Below, piece after piece: positions 54,689 through 64,000 of a stretch of 64,000 nucleotides of DNA (position 1 is the stretch's first letter; each line of letters starts with the position of its first letter). The DNA comes from Phytophthora quininea (lineage: Eukaryota > Oomycota > Peronosporomycetes > Peronosporales > Peronosporaceae), in the NCBI GenBank assembly GCA_011947345.1, contig JAAVTG010000114.1, forward strand, positions 62,001-126,000, in the 5' to 3' direction. A program made the translations under genes and the position numbers. Under the pieces are notes generated by a model. That model did no database searches and was not told the origin of the DNA. It saw nothing but the letters and a program-made list of their open reading frames with translations.

Positions 54689-56898
54689 ATGGATATGGCG
54701 GCTGAGCAATTGGACCAACACACCGACGATAGCTCCACCACGGACACTCCCTCGGACTCAAACAACACTATGGAGCCTCAGGCGCCAGTCTACAGCTTGA
54801 GTGACCACGAGATCGCTTCCGTCCTCAAGGAAAGCGACCACCGCATGACGGTGGCCACCGCGACCTCGTCTGTGGGAGGTGACGACGATGACGTTGAGGC
54901 AGAAGTCGACGACGAAGGAGAAGTTGAACCGCTCGACGAGCAGCTGCTGCACGACATCGCCGACAACATGATCGGCCGCAACATGCCGTTCGAGTCGCCG
55001 TTCGGCACCAAGGCGCAGTGCTACGCCGACTACACGGCCAGCGGCAAGGCCATCGAGAGTATCGAGCAGTTCATGCGCAACGAGGTCATGCCGACGTACG
55101 GCAACACGCACACCACCACGTCGGTGACGGGGCTGCAGACGACGTCGTTCCGCGAGGAGGCTCGCCAGATCATCGCCAAGGCGGTGAACGCACGCCTCCG
55201 CGGCAGCGGACCCCATGACGTGGTCATCTTCTCGGGCCAGGGCTGCACCAGCGCCATCAACAAGTTCATCACGGCCCTGGGTCTCAACAACATGCGTCGC
55301 CACCACCGCCCCAACAAACGCCCAGTGATCTTCACGTGTCCGTTCTCGCACCACTCGAACCTGCTGCCGTGGCGCGAGCTCATGGCGGTCGACGTGGTGG
55401 AGATCCCGGAGGCCACGACCGGCGGCCTCGACCTGAAGGAGCTGGAGCGCCAGCTGCAGAGCTACGAGGGTCGCCCGCTCAAGATCGGCACGTTCGCCGC
55501 GGCGTCCAACCTCACCGGAATGCTGGCGGACGTCAACAAGGTGTCCACGCTGCTTCACAAATACGGCGCCCTGTCGTGTTGGGACTACGCGACGTGCGCG
55601 CCGTACGTCGACATCGACATGAACCCGAAGGACAAGCTGGCGTACAAGGACGCCGTGTTCTTCTCGGGCCACAAGTTCGTCGGCGGGCCGGGCTCTCCCG
55701 GTGTGCTGGTGGTCAAAAGGAGTTTGATGCAAAACGAGGTGCCGACGATGCCTGGTGGCGGTACCGTGCTGTTCGTCACGGAGAAGGCCCATAGCTACCT
55801 CGCCAACAAGGTGGAGCGCGAGGAGGGCGGCACCCCCGACATCCTGGGCAGCATCCGTCTCGGTCTCGCCTTCGAGCTCAAGCAGCGCGTGGGTCCCAAA
55901 CACATCATGGACCTGGAGCGCCAGCACGTGAAACGCGTGAAGGAGGTGCTAGGTCAGAACGACCACATCGTGCTGCTGGGCCACGACAACGTGGACCGGC
56001 TGCCGGTGTTCTCGTTCCTGGTGCGCTTCGGCGACCGGTTCCTGCACCACAACTTCGTGTGCGCGCTGCTGAACGACCTGTTCGGCATCCAGGCTCGCGG
56101 CGGCTGCCAGTGCGCCGGTCCGTTCGGAGCCCGACTGCTGGGTCTGAGCCGCGAGCACATCGTGGCTCTGGGCTACGCGGTGGTGGCGAAGGACGAGGTG
56201 CTGAAGCCAGGCGTGTCCCGCATGAGCTTTCCGTACTTCGCGGACGCCGCCGAGGTGGAGTACGTCCTGGACGCGGTTACCTTCGTGGCCGACCACGGCT
56301 GGAAGTTCCTGCCGCAGTACGAGTACGACCCGCACAATGGCGCGTGGCGTCACGAGTCCCGTTCGCAGTCGTCGTTCCCGGCCAAGAAGTACCTGTCGAG
56401 CATGCAGTTCGACGACGCGGAGACTGTGCGCGCGTCGGTGTGCGCTGCTCCGATTTACAACATCGAGGCCCACCGCCGCGAGAACCTCGAGCAGGCTGCC
56501 GTGTTGGCGGACGCGTGCATGAAGGAGGCCGCGTCGGCCGAGGAGGTGGTCGAGGGTCAGAAGCTGGTGGCAAGTCACGAGTGGCTGCGCTGGTTCACAT
56601 ACCCGCACGAGGCGGTGGCCGCGTTCAAAAGACGGGTGAAAAGCCTGCTCTCGCCGAGAAGGTTGAGGGCCCGGTGCAGCCGCAGCGCTATCTGGACGGG
56701 TCGGTCCACCGCGTTTGGGACGGCGTGCCGTCGCTGGGCAAGATGAAGCGGAGTTTGGTGGGTCGCGTGGTGATGAAGGTGTTCATGCAGGCGGAGCTGG
56801 ACGCGATGAAGGACAAGCGTACGAACGACGAGAAGAGCGTGTTGAATGAGGAGGAGGCGTTGTGCGCCGTGTTCGGCGGATTACTGATGTGCAAGTAG
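54689..56898 (+). CDS. Cysteine desulfurase-like PLP enzyme, copy 1
   Basis: Class V aminotransferase fold. The start MDMAAEQLDQHTDDSS at 54689 gives an acidic N-terminus, then YGNTHTTTSVTGLQT, FSGQGCTSAINKF, PLP lysine in SGHKFVGGPGSPGVLVV and the probable catalytic cysteine in RGGCQCAGPFGARLLG. One A is missing at 56627-56630 (A4; copies 2 and 3 have a run of five there). Without it the frame would run to CAVFGGLLMCK and the stop at 56898, about 737 residues. There is no PP-loop domain, unlike the homologue at 50351-53511. From about 54825 to 56876 it is nearly identical, in inverted orientation, to copies 2 and 3. Its first about 45 and last five residues are its own. Confidence 0.87.
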
Positions 56899-57232
56899 GT
56901 GTTAGTGACGGAATTGCCACATCAAAAATTTAAACGTAAGGCGCATAGCGGTACGACCTTTGTCGAAGCGCTTTAAAGAAATAAACCAGTTAGTGCTTCG
57001 TCGAGTCAATGGTCCGACAGCGGTGTACACATCGACCAGGACATTTCCTAGACGACGTCCCAATCTTCGGGCCCTTCGACCCCCACGGAGCAGACCTCGT
57101 CGGCGTTGCAGTCCTCTCCTTCCACAAGCAGCCCGGACGATGGCAAGAATGAAGTCCAGACCGTCGCAGCTAGCACGGATGCCAGAACTATCGACGGCAC
57201 CAGTACCGTTCAAAAGAAATGACGAGTATCCC

Positions 57233-57778
57233 GGACGGCACGTGGCCCACCAGCACAGCCACCGTCCGATAATCGGAACCGTACACGATCAAGGCGGCGA
57301 AGTCTTCGTCTTCGACGGAAAAATGTAAACCTTCGAGCGCTCCGACATCATACCATTGACAACGTCTCGTGTGTGGGGACGCCCTGAGTGTAAAGGGCGG
57401 CTCGGCCTCTAGTGTGATGAAGGTCATCGGTGGTGGTGCTCGTCCGGCAGACGACAAGGTAATCCAGCACAACGGTCTCAGATCGACAGCTTCTATGGTG
57501 AAGATGTGAGCAAGCTCTACCGTTCCTGCGATGACAAGCAGCGCAAGGTGGATGTGTCCAACGTATATGTGGTGAGCCCGACCAACGCCATCGTGACGGT
57601 CACCAAGAATTACAACGATGAGGCCACCCTGAGCCAAATCCACGGCAAGTCGAACGAGAAAAAGGCGGTCAAGATCTGCCAGTGGTCTCAGGGCGACGCC
57701 GATGATGAGCCCACGATTATCGGCAACGGGCCGTTGGGGAAGCTCTGCCAGTACTCGGAGAGCGACGCGATGATGTGA
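57233..57778 (+). pseudogene. Family 3 pectate lyase (PL3) pseudogene
   Basis: Fragments match oomycete PL3 enzymes, which cleave pectate: EVFVFDGKM, then a stop (TAA about 57326-57328), then TFERSDI. After a jump that omits the central catalytic region come DALSVKGGSASSVMKVIGGGAR and ADDKVIQHNG. After a frameshift follow SFYGEDVSKLYRSC and VYVVSPTNAIVTVTKNYNDEATL, and the gene ends LCQYSESDAMM. The premature stop and the internal deletion show true decay rather than base-calling error. No intact signal peptide is found upstream, although 56960-57230 may hold eroded N-terminal sequence. Confidence 0.78.
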
Positions 57779-58406
57779 AGAGGTCATCCATTGACGTTAA
57801 ACGCTAACTCTGTTAGAGTCCTCGGATATTAGCGTTCACTGAGTAATCGGACAATATACCATAACAACAACAAAAAACTCTACAAGAGTCCTGACATCTC
57901 TCGAGGCATAGCCTTATACTTTTGGTTGCTTTAAATACGGATGGCTTCTTGCGGCGAAGTTGTATCTGCATCTTTCGATGCAGTTGATCCGGCAGTGGTC
58001 TATGATAGACAGTGCCTTGACCCTTGGAATTTTTCAACAAAGTAATTATCGCCTTGCCACCCCACTGTCCACTGGTAAGATTTGGCGTCTTCTGGGGTCT
58101 TGAGCCGTTGTCCGTGCGCTAAGCTGGTGCTGTTGATCGGTCTCGAACCCTGTATCCACATCTGCGCTGTTCGCAGTGCTATTGCTTGTGCCAGTGCAGC
58201 GACTGCGTCCTGCAGCAACTTGTTCACTAACTCTTGGAGCGTAAAATACTCCGAGAGTGACGTGCACATCAGCAAACAAGTTTAGAATGAATGTGAGGGC
58301 CCTGGAAGTGGCGCGAAGTAGAGTACTTCCCCTTGAGCCAAGCAGCGAAGACGTACCAAATAGATATGTACGTTTCTTCCTCACGCTGAGCGACACCACC
58401 AACAAT
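57779..58406. other. Unassigned stretch before the tandem duplication
   Basis: Minus-strand frames at 58000-58275 and 58046-58420 are open but overlap one another and show no family. The unit shared with 61428-63688 begins at 58407. Confidence 0.4.
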
Positions 58407-60663
58407 CCGACAAATCCCAAGAGCTGGCGTCAACTTACTCCGTCTTCGGATGAGCTAGGATGTCTTCAAGGACAACATATCTATTATTTTTACCCACGTT
58501 GAGCGACAACTCGGCATCCCGGCTAGAAAGCTCAGATAAACACGGCTCTAGTACCAATGAGCTACAATTATTGATACGCTGGAGTGCTATAAAACAAGGC
58601 ACTAACCGGGCTACCACTCGAAGCCACGTTCTCCTTAGCTAAGTACAAGTTCGGACCCTCGATCGGGTTACTGGCATTTTCGGGAGCCACCGAACACGGC
58701 GCACAACGCCTCCTCCTCATTCAACACGCTCTTCTCGTCGTTCGTACGCTTGTCCTTCATCGCGTCCAGCTCCGCCTGCATGAACACCTTCATCACCACG
58801 CGACCCACCAAACTCCGCTTCATCTTGCCCAGCGACGGCACGCCGTCCCAAACGCGGTGGACCGACCCGTCCAGATAGCGCTGCGGCTGCACCGGGCCCT
58901 CAACCTTCTCGGCGAGCAGGCTTTTCACCCGTCTTTTTGAACGCGGCCACCGCCTCGTGCGGGTATGTGAACCAGCGCAGCCACTCGTGACTTGCCACCA
59001 GCTTCTGACCCTCGACCACCTCCTCGGCCGACGCGGCCTCCTTCATGCACGCGTCCGCCAACACGGCAGCCTGCTCGAGGTTCTCGTGGCGGTGGGCCTC
59101 GATGTTGTAAATCGGAGCAGCGCACACCGACGCGCGCACAGTCTCCGCGTCGTCGAACTGCATGCTCGACAGGTACTTCTTGGCCGGGAACGACGACTGC
59201 GAACGGGACTCGTGACGCCACGCGCCATTGTGCGGGTCGTACTCGTACTGCGGCAGGAACTTCCAGCCGTGGTCGGCCACGAAGGTAACCGCGTCCAGGA
59301 CGTACTCCACCTCGGCGGCGTCCGCGAAGTACGGAAAGCTCATGCGGGACACGCCTGGCTTCAGCACCTCGTCCTTCGCCACCACCGCGTAGCCCAGAGC
59401 CACGATGTGCTCGCGGCTCAGACCCAGCAGTCGGGCTCGAACGGACCGGCGCACTGGCAGCCGCCGCGAGCCTGGATGCCGAACAGGTCGTTCAGCAGCG
59501 CGCACACGAAGTTGTGGTGCAGGAACCGGTCGCCGAAGCGCACCAGGAACGAGAACACCGGCAGCCGGTCCACGTTGTCGTGGCCCAGCAGCACGATGTG
59601 GTCGTTCTGACCTAGCACCTCCTTCACGCGTTTCACGTGCTGGCGCTCCAGGTCCATGATGTGTTTGGGACCCACGCGCTGCTTGAGCTCGAAGGCGAGA
59701 CCGAGACGGATGCTGCCCAGGATGTCGGGGTGCCGCCCTCCTCGCGCTCCACCTTGTTGGCGAGGTAGCTATGGGCCTTCTCCGTGACGAACAGCACGGT
59801 ACCGCCACCAGGCATCGTCGGCACCTCGTTTTGCATCAAACTCCTTTTGACCACCAGCACACCGGGAGAGCCCGGCCCGCCGACGAACTTGTGGCCCGAG
59901 AAGAACACGGCGTCCTTGTACGCCAGCTTGTCCTTCGGGTTCATGTCGATGTCGACGTACGGCGCGCACGTCGCGTAGTCCCAACACGACAGGGCGCCGT
60001 ATTTGTGAAGCAGCGTGGACACCTTGTTGACGTCCGCCAGCATTCCGGTGAGGTTGGACGCCGCGGCGAACGTGCCGATCTTGAGCGGGCGACCCTCGTA
60101 GCTCTGCAGCTGGCGCTCCAGCTCCTTCAGGTCGAGGCCGCCGGTCGTGGCCTCCGGGATCTCCACCACGTCGACCGCCATGAGCTCGCGCCACGGCAGC
60201 AGGTTCGAGTGGTGCGAGAACGGACACGTGAAGATCACTGGGCGTTTGTTGGGGCGGTGGTGGCGACGCATGTTGTTGAGACCCAGGGCCGTGATGAACT
60301 TGTTGATGGCGCTGGTGCAGCCCTGGCCCGAGAAGATGACCACGTCATGGGTCCGCTGCCGCGGAGGCGTGCGTTCACCGCCTTGGCGATGATCTGGCGA
60401 GCCTCCTCGCGGAACGACGTCGTCTGCAGCCCCGTCACCGACGTGGTGGTGTGCGTGTTGCCGTACGTCGGCATGACCTCGTTGCGCATGAACTGCTCGA
60501 TACTCTCGATGGCCTTGCCGCTGGCCGTGTAGTCGGCGTAGCACTGCGCCTTGGTGCCGAACGGCGACTCGAACGGCATGTTGCGGCCGATCATGTTGTC
60601 GGCGATGTCGTGCAGCAGCTGCTCGTCGAGCGGTTCAACTTCTCCTTCGTCGTCGACTTCTGC
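58407..60663. repeat. Tandem duplication unit 1 (2,257 bp)
   Basis: Directly repeated at 61428-63688 (2,261 bp). The four-base length difference is fully explained by four missing bases here: AG near 58917, one C near 59436 and one G near 60351. The unit starts at CCGACAAATCCCAAGAGCTG and ends at GTCGACTTCTGC. It covers the 3' flank and most of the desulfurase-like gene. Confidence 0.92.
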
Positions 60664-60875
60664 TCCATTGTCACCGCTTGACGTGACCAAGCCGTTCACA
60701 GTACTGTTTAAACTGGACGACGTGGCCGATAGGTTCTCACGATTCTTTTGGTCGAGGCCAAAATCAATAGAAGATGTGGTGGTGTTGGCGAGGGATTGGA
60801 GTTGGGCGATGAGAGGTCTTTTAGGGGCTCGGGAGCACTGGTTCGTGGCGAGGAGTTATCATCGACAATTAGCAT
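58668..60875 (-). CDS. Cysteine desulfurase-like PLP enzyme, copy 2
   Basis: Same family and same motifs as copy 1 (SGHKFVGGPG; RGGCQCAGP), ending CAVFGGSRKCQ at 58668. The probable start is the ATG at 60875 (MLIVDDNSSPRTSAPE). Its N-terminal 70 residues (...PNSNPS..TTTSSID...) are alignable to copy 3 but diverged, whereas from 60663 downward it is practically identical to copy 3. Frame breaks: one base near 60794, G near 60351, G run 59727-59730 (four; copy 1 has five), C near 59436, and AG near 58917. The two-base AG loss is not a homopolymer event, so this copy may be genuinely damaged. Confidence 0.72.
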
Positions 60876-61427
60876 GATCGTTGGTTGACTCCTCGGCAAA
60901 AGGAACTTGGGAGGAGCGTTTACTAGAGTCTTGGCTCTTTGAGAAATGAGAGTGTTTTGACAGCAGAGCCGAATGCCAATGGCTAAGACCTGCTCTGACG
61001 GCTGCTGCGTCTGGGCGCGGTGGATGGAGGTCCAAAGGATCGGGACACGAAGATATTCAATCGCACGTCATGCCGCCGTTCGACTAGTCTATCCAAATCC
61101 CATCCCGACAACACCACAGAAAAGGGTGTCTCCTTTGACCGTGTCTCGACAGACACGGTCAGAGAACCCGGTCTCGTCACAAGCATTGCTTATTTTGCCC
61201 GTACGTAAGTGCAATCGCATGAATTCGTTTAGTTTGTTCCAACCGAAAACCAAATATTCGCCACAGTGCACCAGGTCTATCGGTGCATGTAGCATGATCT
61301 CGGAGACGTGTTTGAATGCAAAATTGCTTAGCTCAGCAATCCGCAGTCGCATCGCGGAGATTCGAGAGCTTTGGCCACGGCAAACGGTGCGATCCTCGGT
61401 GGCCTCGAACAGGTCCAGCCGATGAAC
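60876..61427. other. Spacer between the tandem desulfurase-like copies
   Basis: No gene recognised. A minus-strand frame at 61089-61454 is open for 121 codons (...LRTGKISNACDETGFS...) but has no family I know and runs into the duplication unit. The promoter of copy 2 should lie at the left end. Confidence 0.4.
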
Positions 61428-63688
61428 CCGACAAATCCCAAGAGCTGGCGTCAACTTACTCCGTCTTCGGATGAGCTAGGATGTCTTCAAGGACAACATA
61501 TCTATTATTTTTACCCACGTTGAGCGACAACTCGGCATCCCGGCTAGAAAGCTCAGATAAACACGGCTCTAGTACCAATGAGCTACAATTATTGATACGC
61601 TGGAGTGCTATAAAACAAGGCACTAACCGGGCTACCACTCGAAGCCACGTTCTCCTTAGCTAAGTACAAGTTCGGACCCTCGATCGGGTTACTGGCATTT
61701 TCGGGAGCCACCGAACACGGCGCACAACGCCTCCTCCTCATTCAACACGCTCTTCTCGTCGTTCGTACGCTTGTCCTTCATCGCGTCCAGCTCCGCCTGC
61801 ATGAACACCTTCATCACCACGCGACCCACCAAACTCCGCTTCATCTTGCCCAGCGACGGCACGCCGTCCCAAACGCGGTGGACCGACCCGTCCAGATAGC
61901 GCTGCGGCTGCACCGGGCCCTCAACCTTCTCGGCGAGAGCAGGCTTTTCACCCGTCTTTTTGAACGCGGCCACCGCCTCGTGCGGGTATGCGAACCAGCG
62001 CAGCCACTCGTGACTTGCCACCAGCTTCTGACCCTCGACCACCTCCTCGGCCGACGCGGCCTCCTTCATGCACGCGTCCGCCAACACGGCAGCCTGCTCG
62101 AGGTTCTCGCGGCGGTGGGCCTCGATGTTGTAAATCGGAGCAGCGCACACCGACGCGCGCACAGTCTCCGCGTCGTCGAACTGCATGCTCGACAGGTACT
62201 TCTTGGCCGGGAACGACGACTGCGAACGGGACTCGTGACGCCACGCGCCATTGTGCGGGTCGTACTCGTACTGCGGCAGGAACTTCCAGCCGTGGTCGGC
62301 CACGAAGGTAACCGCGTCCAGGACGTACTCCACCTCGGCGGCGTCCGCGAAGTACGGAAAGCTCATGCGGGACACGCCTGGCTTCAGCACCTCGTCCTTC
62401 GCCACCACCGCGTAGCCCAGAGCCACGATGTGCTCGCGGCTCAGACCCAGCAGTCGGGCTCCGAACGGACCGGCGCACTGGCAGCCGCCGCGAGCCTGGA
62501 TGCCGAACAGGTCGTTCAGCAGCGCGCACACGAAGTTGTGGTGCAGGAACCGGTCGCCGAAGCGCACCAGGAACGAGAACACCGGCAGCCGGTCCACGTT
62601 GTCGTGGCCCAGCAGCACGATGTGGTCGTTCTGACCTAGCACCTCCTTCACGCGTTTCACGTGCTGGCGCTCCAGGTCCATGATGTGTTTGGGACCCACG
62701 CGCTGCTTGAGCTCGAAGGCGAGACCGAGACGGATGCTGCCCAGGATGTCGGGGTGCCGCCCTCCTCGCGCTCCACCTTGTTGGCGAGGTAGCTATGGGC
62801 CTTCTCCGTGACGAACAGCACGGTACCGCCACCAGGCATCGTCGGCACCTCGTTTTGCATCAAACTCCTTTTGACCACCAGCACACCGGGAGAGCCCGGC
62901 CCGCCGACGAACTTGTGGCCCGAGAAGAACACGGCGTCCTTGTACGCCAGCTTGTCCTTCGGGTTCATGTCGATGTCGACGTACGGCGCGCACGTCGCGT
63001 AGTCCCAACACGACAGGGCGCCGTATTTGTGAAGCAGCGTGGACACCTTGTTGACGTCCGCCAGCATTCCGGTGAGGTTGGACGCCGCGGCGAACGTGCC
63101 GATCTTGAGCGGGCGACCCTCGTAGCTCTGCAGCTGGCGCTCCAGCTCCTTCAGGTCGAGGCCGCCGGTCGTGGCCTCCGGGATCTCCACCACGTCGACC
63201 GCCATGAGCTCGCGCCACGGCAGCAGGTTCGAGTGGTGCGAGAACGGACACGTGAAGATCACTGGGCGTTTGTTGGGGCGGTGGTGGCGACGCATGTTGT
63301 TGAGACCCAGGGCCGTGATGAACTTGTTGATGGCGCTGGTGCAGCCCTGGCCCGAGAAGATGACCACGTCATGGGGTCCGCTGCCGCGGAGGCGTGCGTT
63401 CACCGCCTTGGCGATGATCTGGCGAGCCTCCTCGCGGAACGACGTCGTCTGCAGCCCCGTCACCGACGTGGTGGTGTGCGTGTTGCCGTACGTCGGCATG
63501 ACCTCGTTGCGCATGAACTGCTCGATACTCTCGATGGCCTTGCCGCTGGCCGTGTAGTCGGCGTAGCACTGCGCCTTGGTGCCGAACGGCGACTCGAACG
63601 GCATGTTGCGGCCGATCATGTTGTCGGCGATGTCGTGCAGCAGCTGCTCGTCGAGCGGTTCAACTTCTCCTTCGTCGTCGACTTCTGC
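61428..63688. repeat. Tandem duplication unit 2 (2,261 bp)
   Basis: Direct copy of 58407-60663; see there for the differences. Most of it is also an inverted copy of 54825-56876. Confidence 0.92.
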
Positions 63689-64000
63689 CTCAACGTCATC
63701 GTCGTCACCTCCCACAGACGAGGTCGCGGTGGCCACCGTCATGCGGCGGTCGCTTTCCTTGAGGACAGCGGCGGCCAATTGAGCATCCATGCTGGGGGTC
63801 GGTATTTGTCTATCTGCGATGCTGTTGGAGCTGGACGAGGTCACCGAGGCGCTCTCGCTGTTGTCGTCGCCGTCCTTTTGGTCGACGCGCTCGGCCTCCA
63901 TGTCGATGGAGGAGGTCGCGGTGTTGGCGAACGGGTTCGAGTTGGACGACGACAGGTCCTCTATCTCATCCTTGGGCAGCGTTGCGAGCAGGCTCCGACG
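61689..64000 (-). CDS. Cysteine desulfurase-like PLP enzyme, copy 3 (5' end may lie beyond the window)
   Basis: Same motifs as copy 1: YGNTHTTTSVTGLQT, PLP lysine in SGHKFVGGPG, and RGGCQCAGPFGARLLG. It ends CAVFGGSRKCQ. The only frame break is a G4 run at 62751-62754 where copy 1 has five C on its own strand, so it is probably intact in the genome. An ATG at 63901 (MEAERVDQKDGDDNSE) is possible. However, the frame stays open to the window edge with sequence resembling the N-terminus of copy 2 (EDLSSSNSNPFANTATSSID), so the true start is probably outside. Confidence 0.85.

Noticed and set aside
55000..63600. Many open frames of 100-390 codons on the strand opposite the desulfurase-like genes
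   Set aside because: They arise because GC-rich coding sequence has few stops in other frames. None has a domain, and all are biased to Arg, His, Val and Leu.
1..64000. tRNA, rRNA, CRISPR array, prokaryotic operons
   Set aside because: No cloverleaf or repeat-spacer pattern was noticed. Introns and promoters are eukaryotic.

Overview
The window looks like nuclear DNA of a Phytophthora-like oomycete. The evidence is protein-coding genes with short (about 54-91 bp) GT..AG introns, oomycete-type Inr/FPR core promoter motifs, Ty3/Gypsy retrotransposons, and plant-pathogen gene families: an NLP, a family 3 pectate lyase remnant and membrane-anchored GH5 glycosidases. No prokaryotic features, tRNA, rRNA or CRISPR array were recognised.

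Layout. 1-10.3 kb: a decayed Gypsy element (B, 714-10272) that received a younger Gypsy element (A, 5435-9855). Both have recognisable LTRs and perfect 5-bp target-site duplications. 10.9-19.3 kb: housekeeping genes: RNase T2 (-), 6-phosphogluconolactonase (+), M3 oligopeptidase (+), NSF ATPase (+) and a five-RPEL-repeat protein (+). 19.6-28.3 kb: a MYND-finger gene, then a roughly 2.86-kb inverted duplication carrying a SET methyltransferase and a PX-like gene. The arms flank a 1.9-kb spacer with a broken hypothetical gene; the left SET copy is open and the right one is frameshifted. 28.5-39.2 kb: an F-box-like protein, a BRCT-BRCT-SWIM-DNA ligase, a Ras-like GTPase fused to an SH2 domain, an AAAP amino-acid transporter, a decayed secreted-protein gene and a TM9SF protein. 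39.3-49.9 kb: five tandem membrane-anchored GH5 genes plus one relic, with patches of gene conversion and one precise intron difference. 50.3-64 kb: a cysteine-desulfurase-like domain apparently fused to a TtcA-like PP-loop ATPase, an NLP, and three almost identical stand-alone desulfurase-like genes (one +, two -) with different ends; a pectate lyase pseudogene lies among them.

A technical theme runs through the window. Many otherwise healthy genes are interrupted by one-base losses, usually in runs of 3-6 identical bases. Internal paralogues show the longer run at several of these sites. I read most of these as assembly errors rather than gene decay, so genes are called CDS where the only defects are of this kind. 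True pseudogenes are those with stops, deletions or substitutions not explained in this way.

Functional links are limited. RNase T2 and 6PGL are divergent neighbours. The desulfurase-like and TtcA-like modules suggest sulfur transfer to tRNA. The GH5, NLP and PL3 genes fit cell-wall remodelling and plant interaction.
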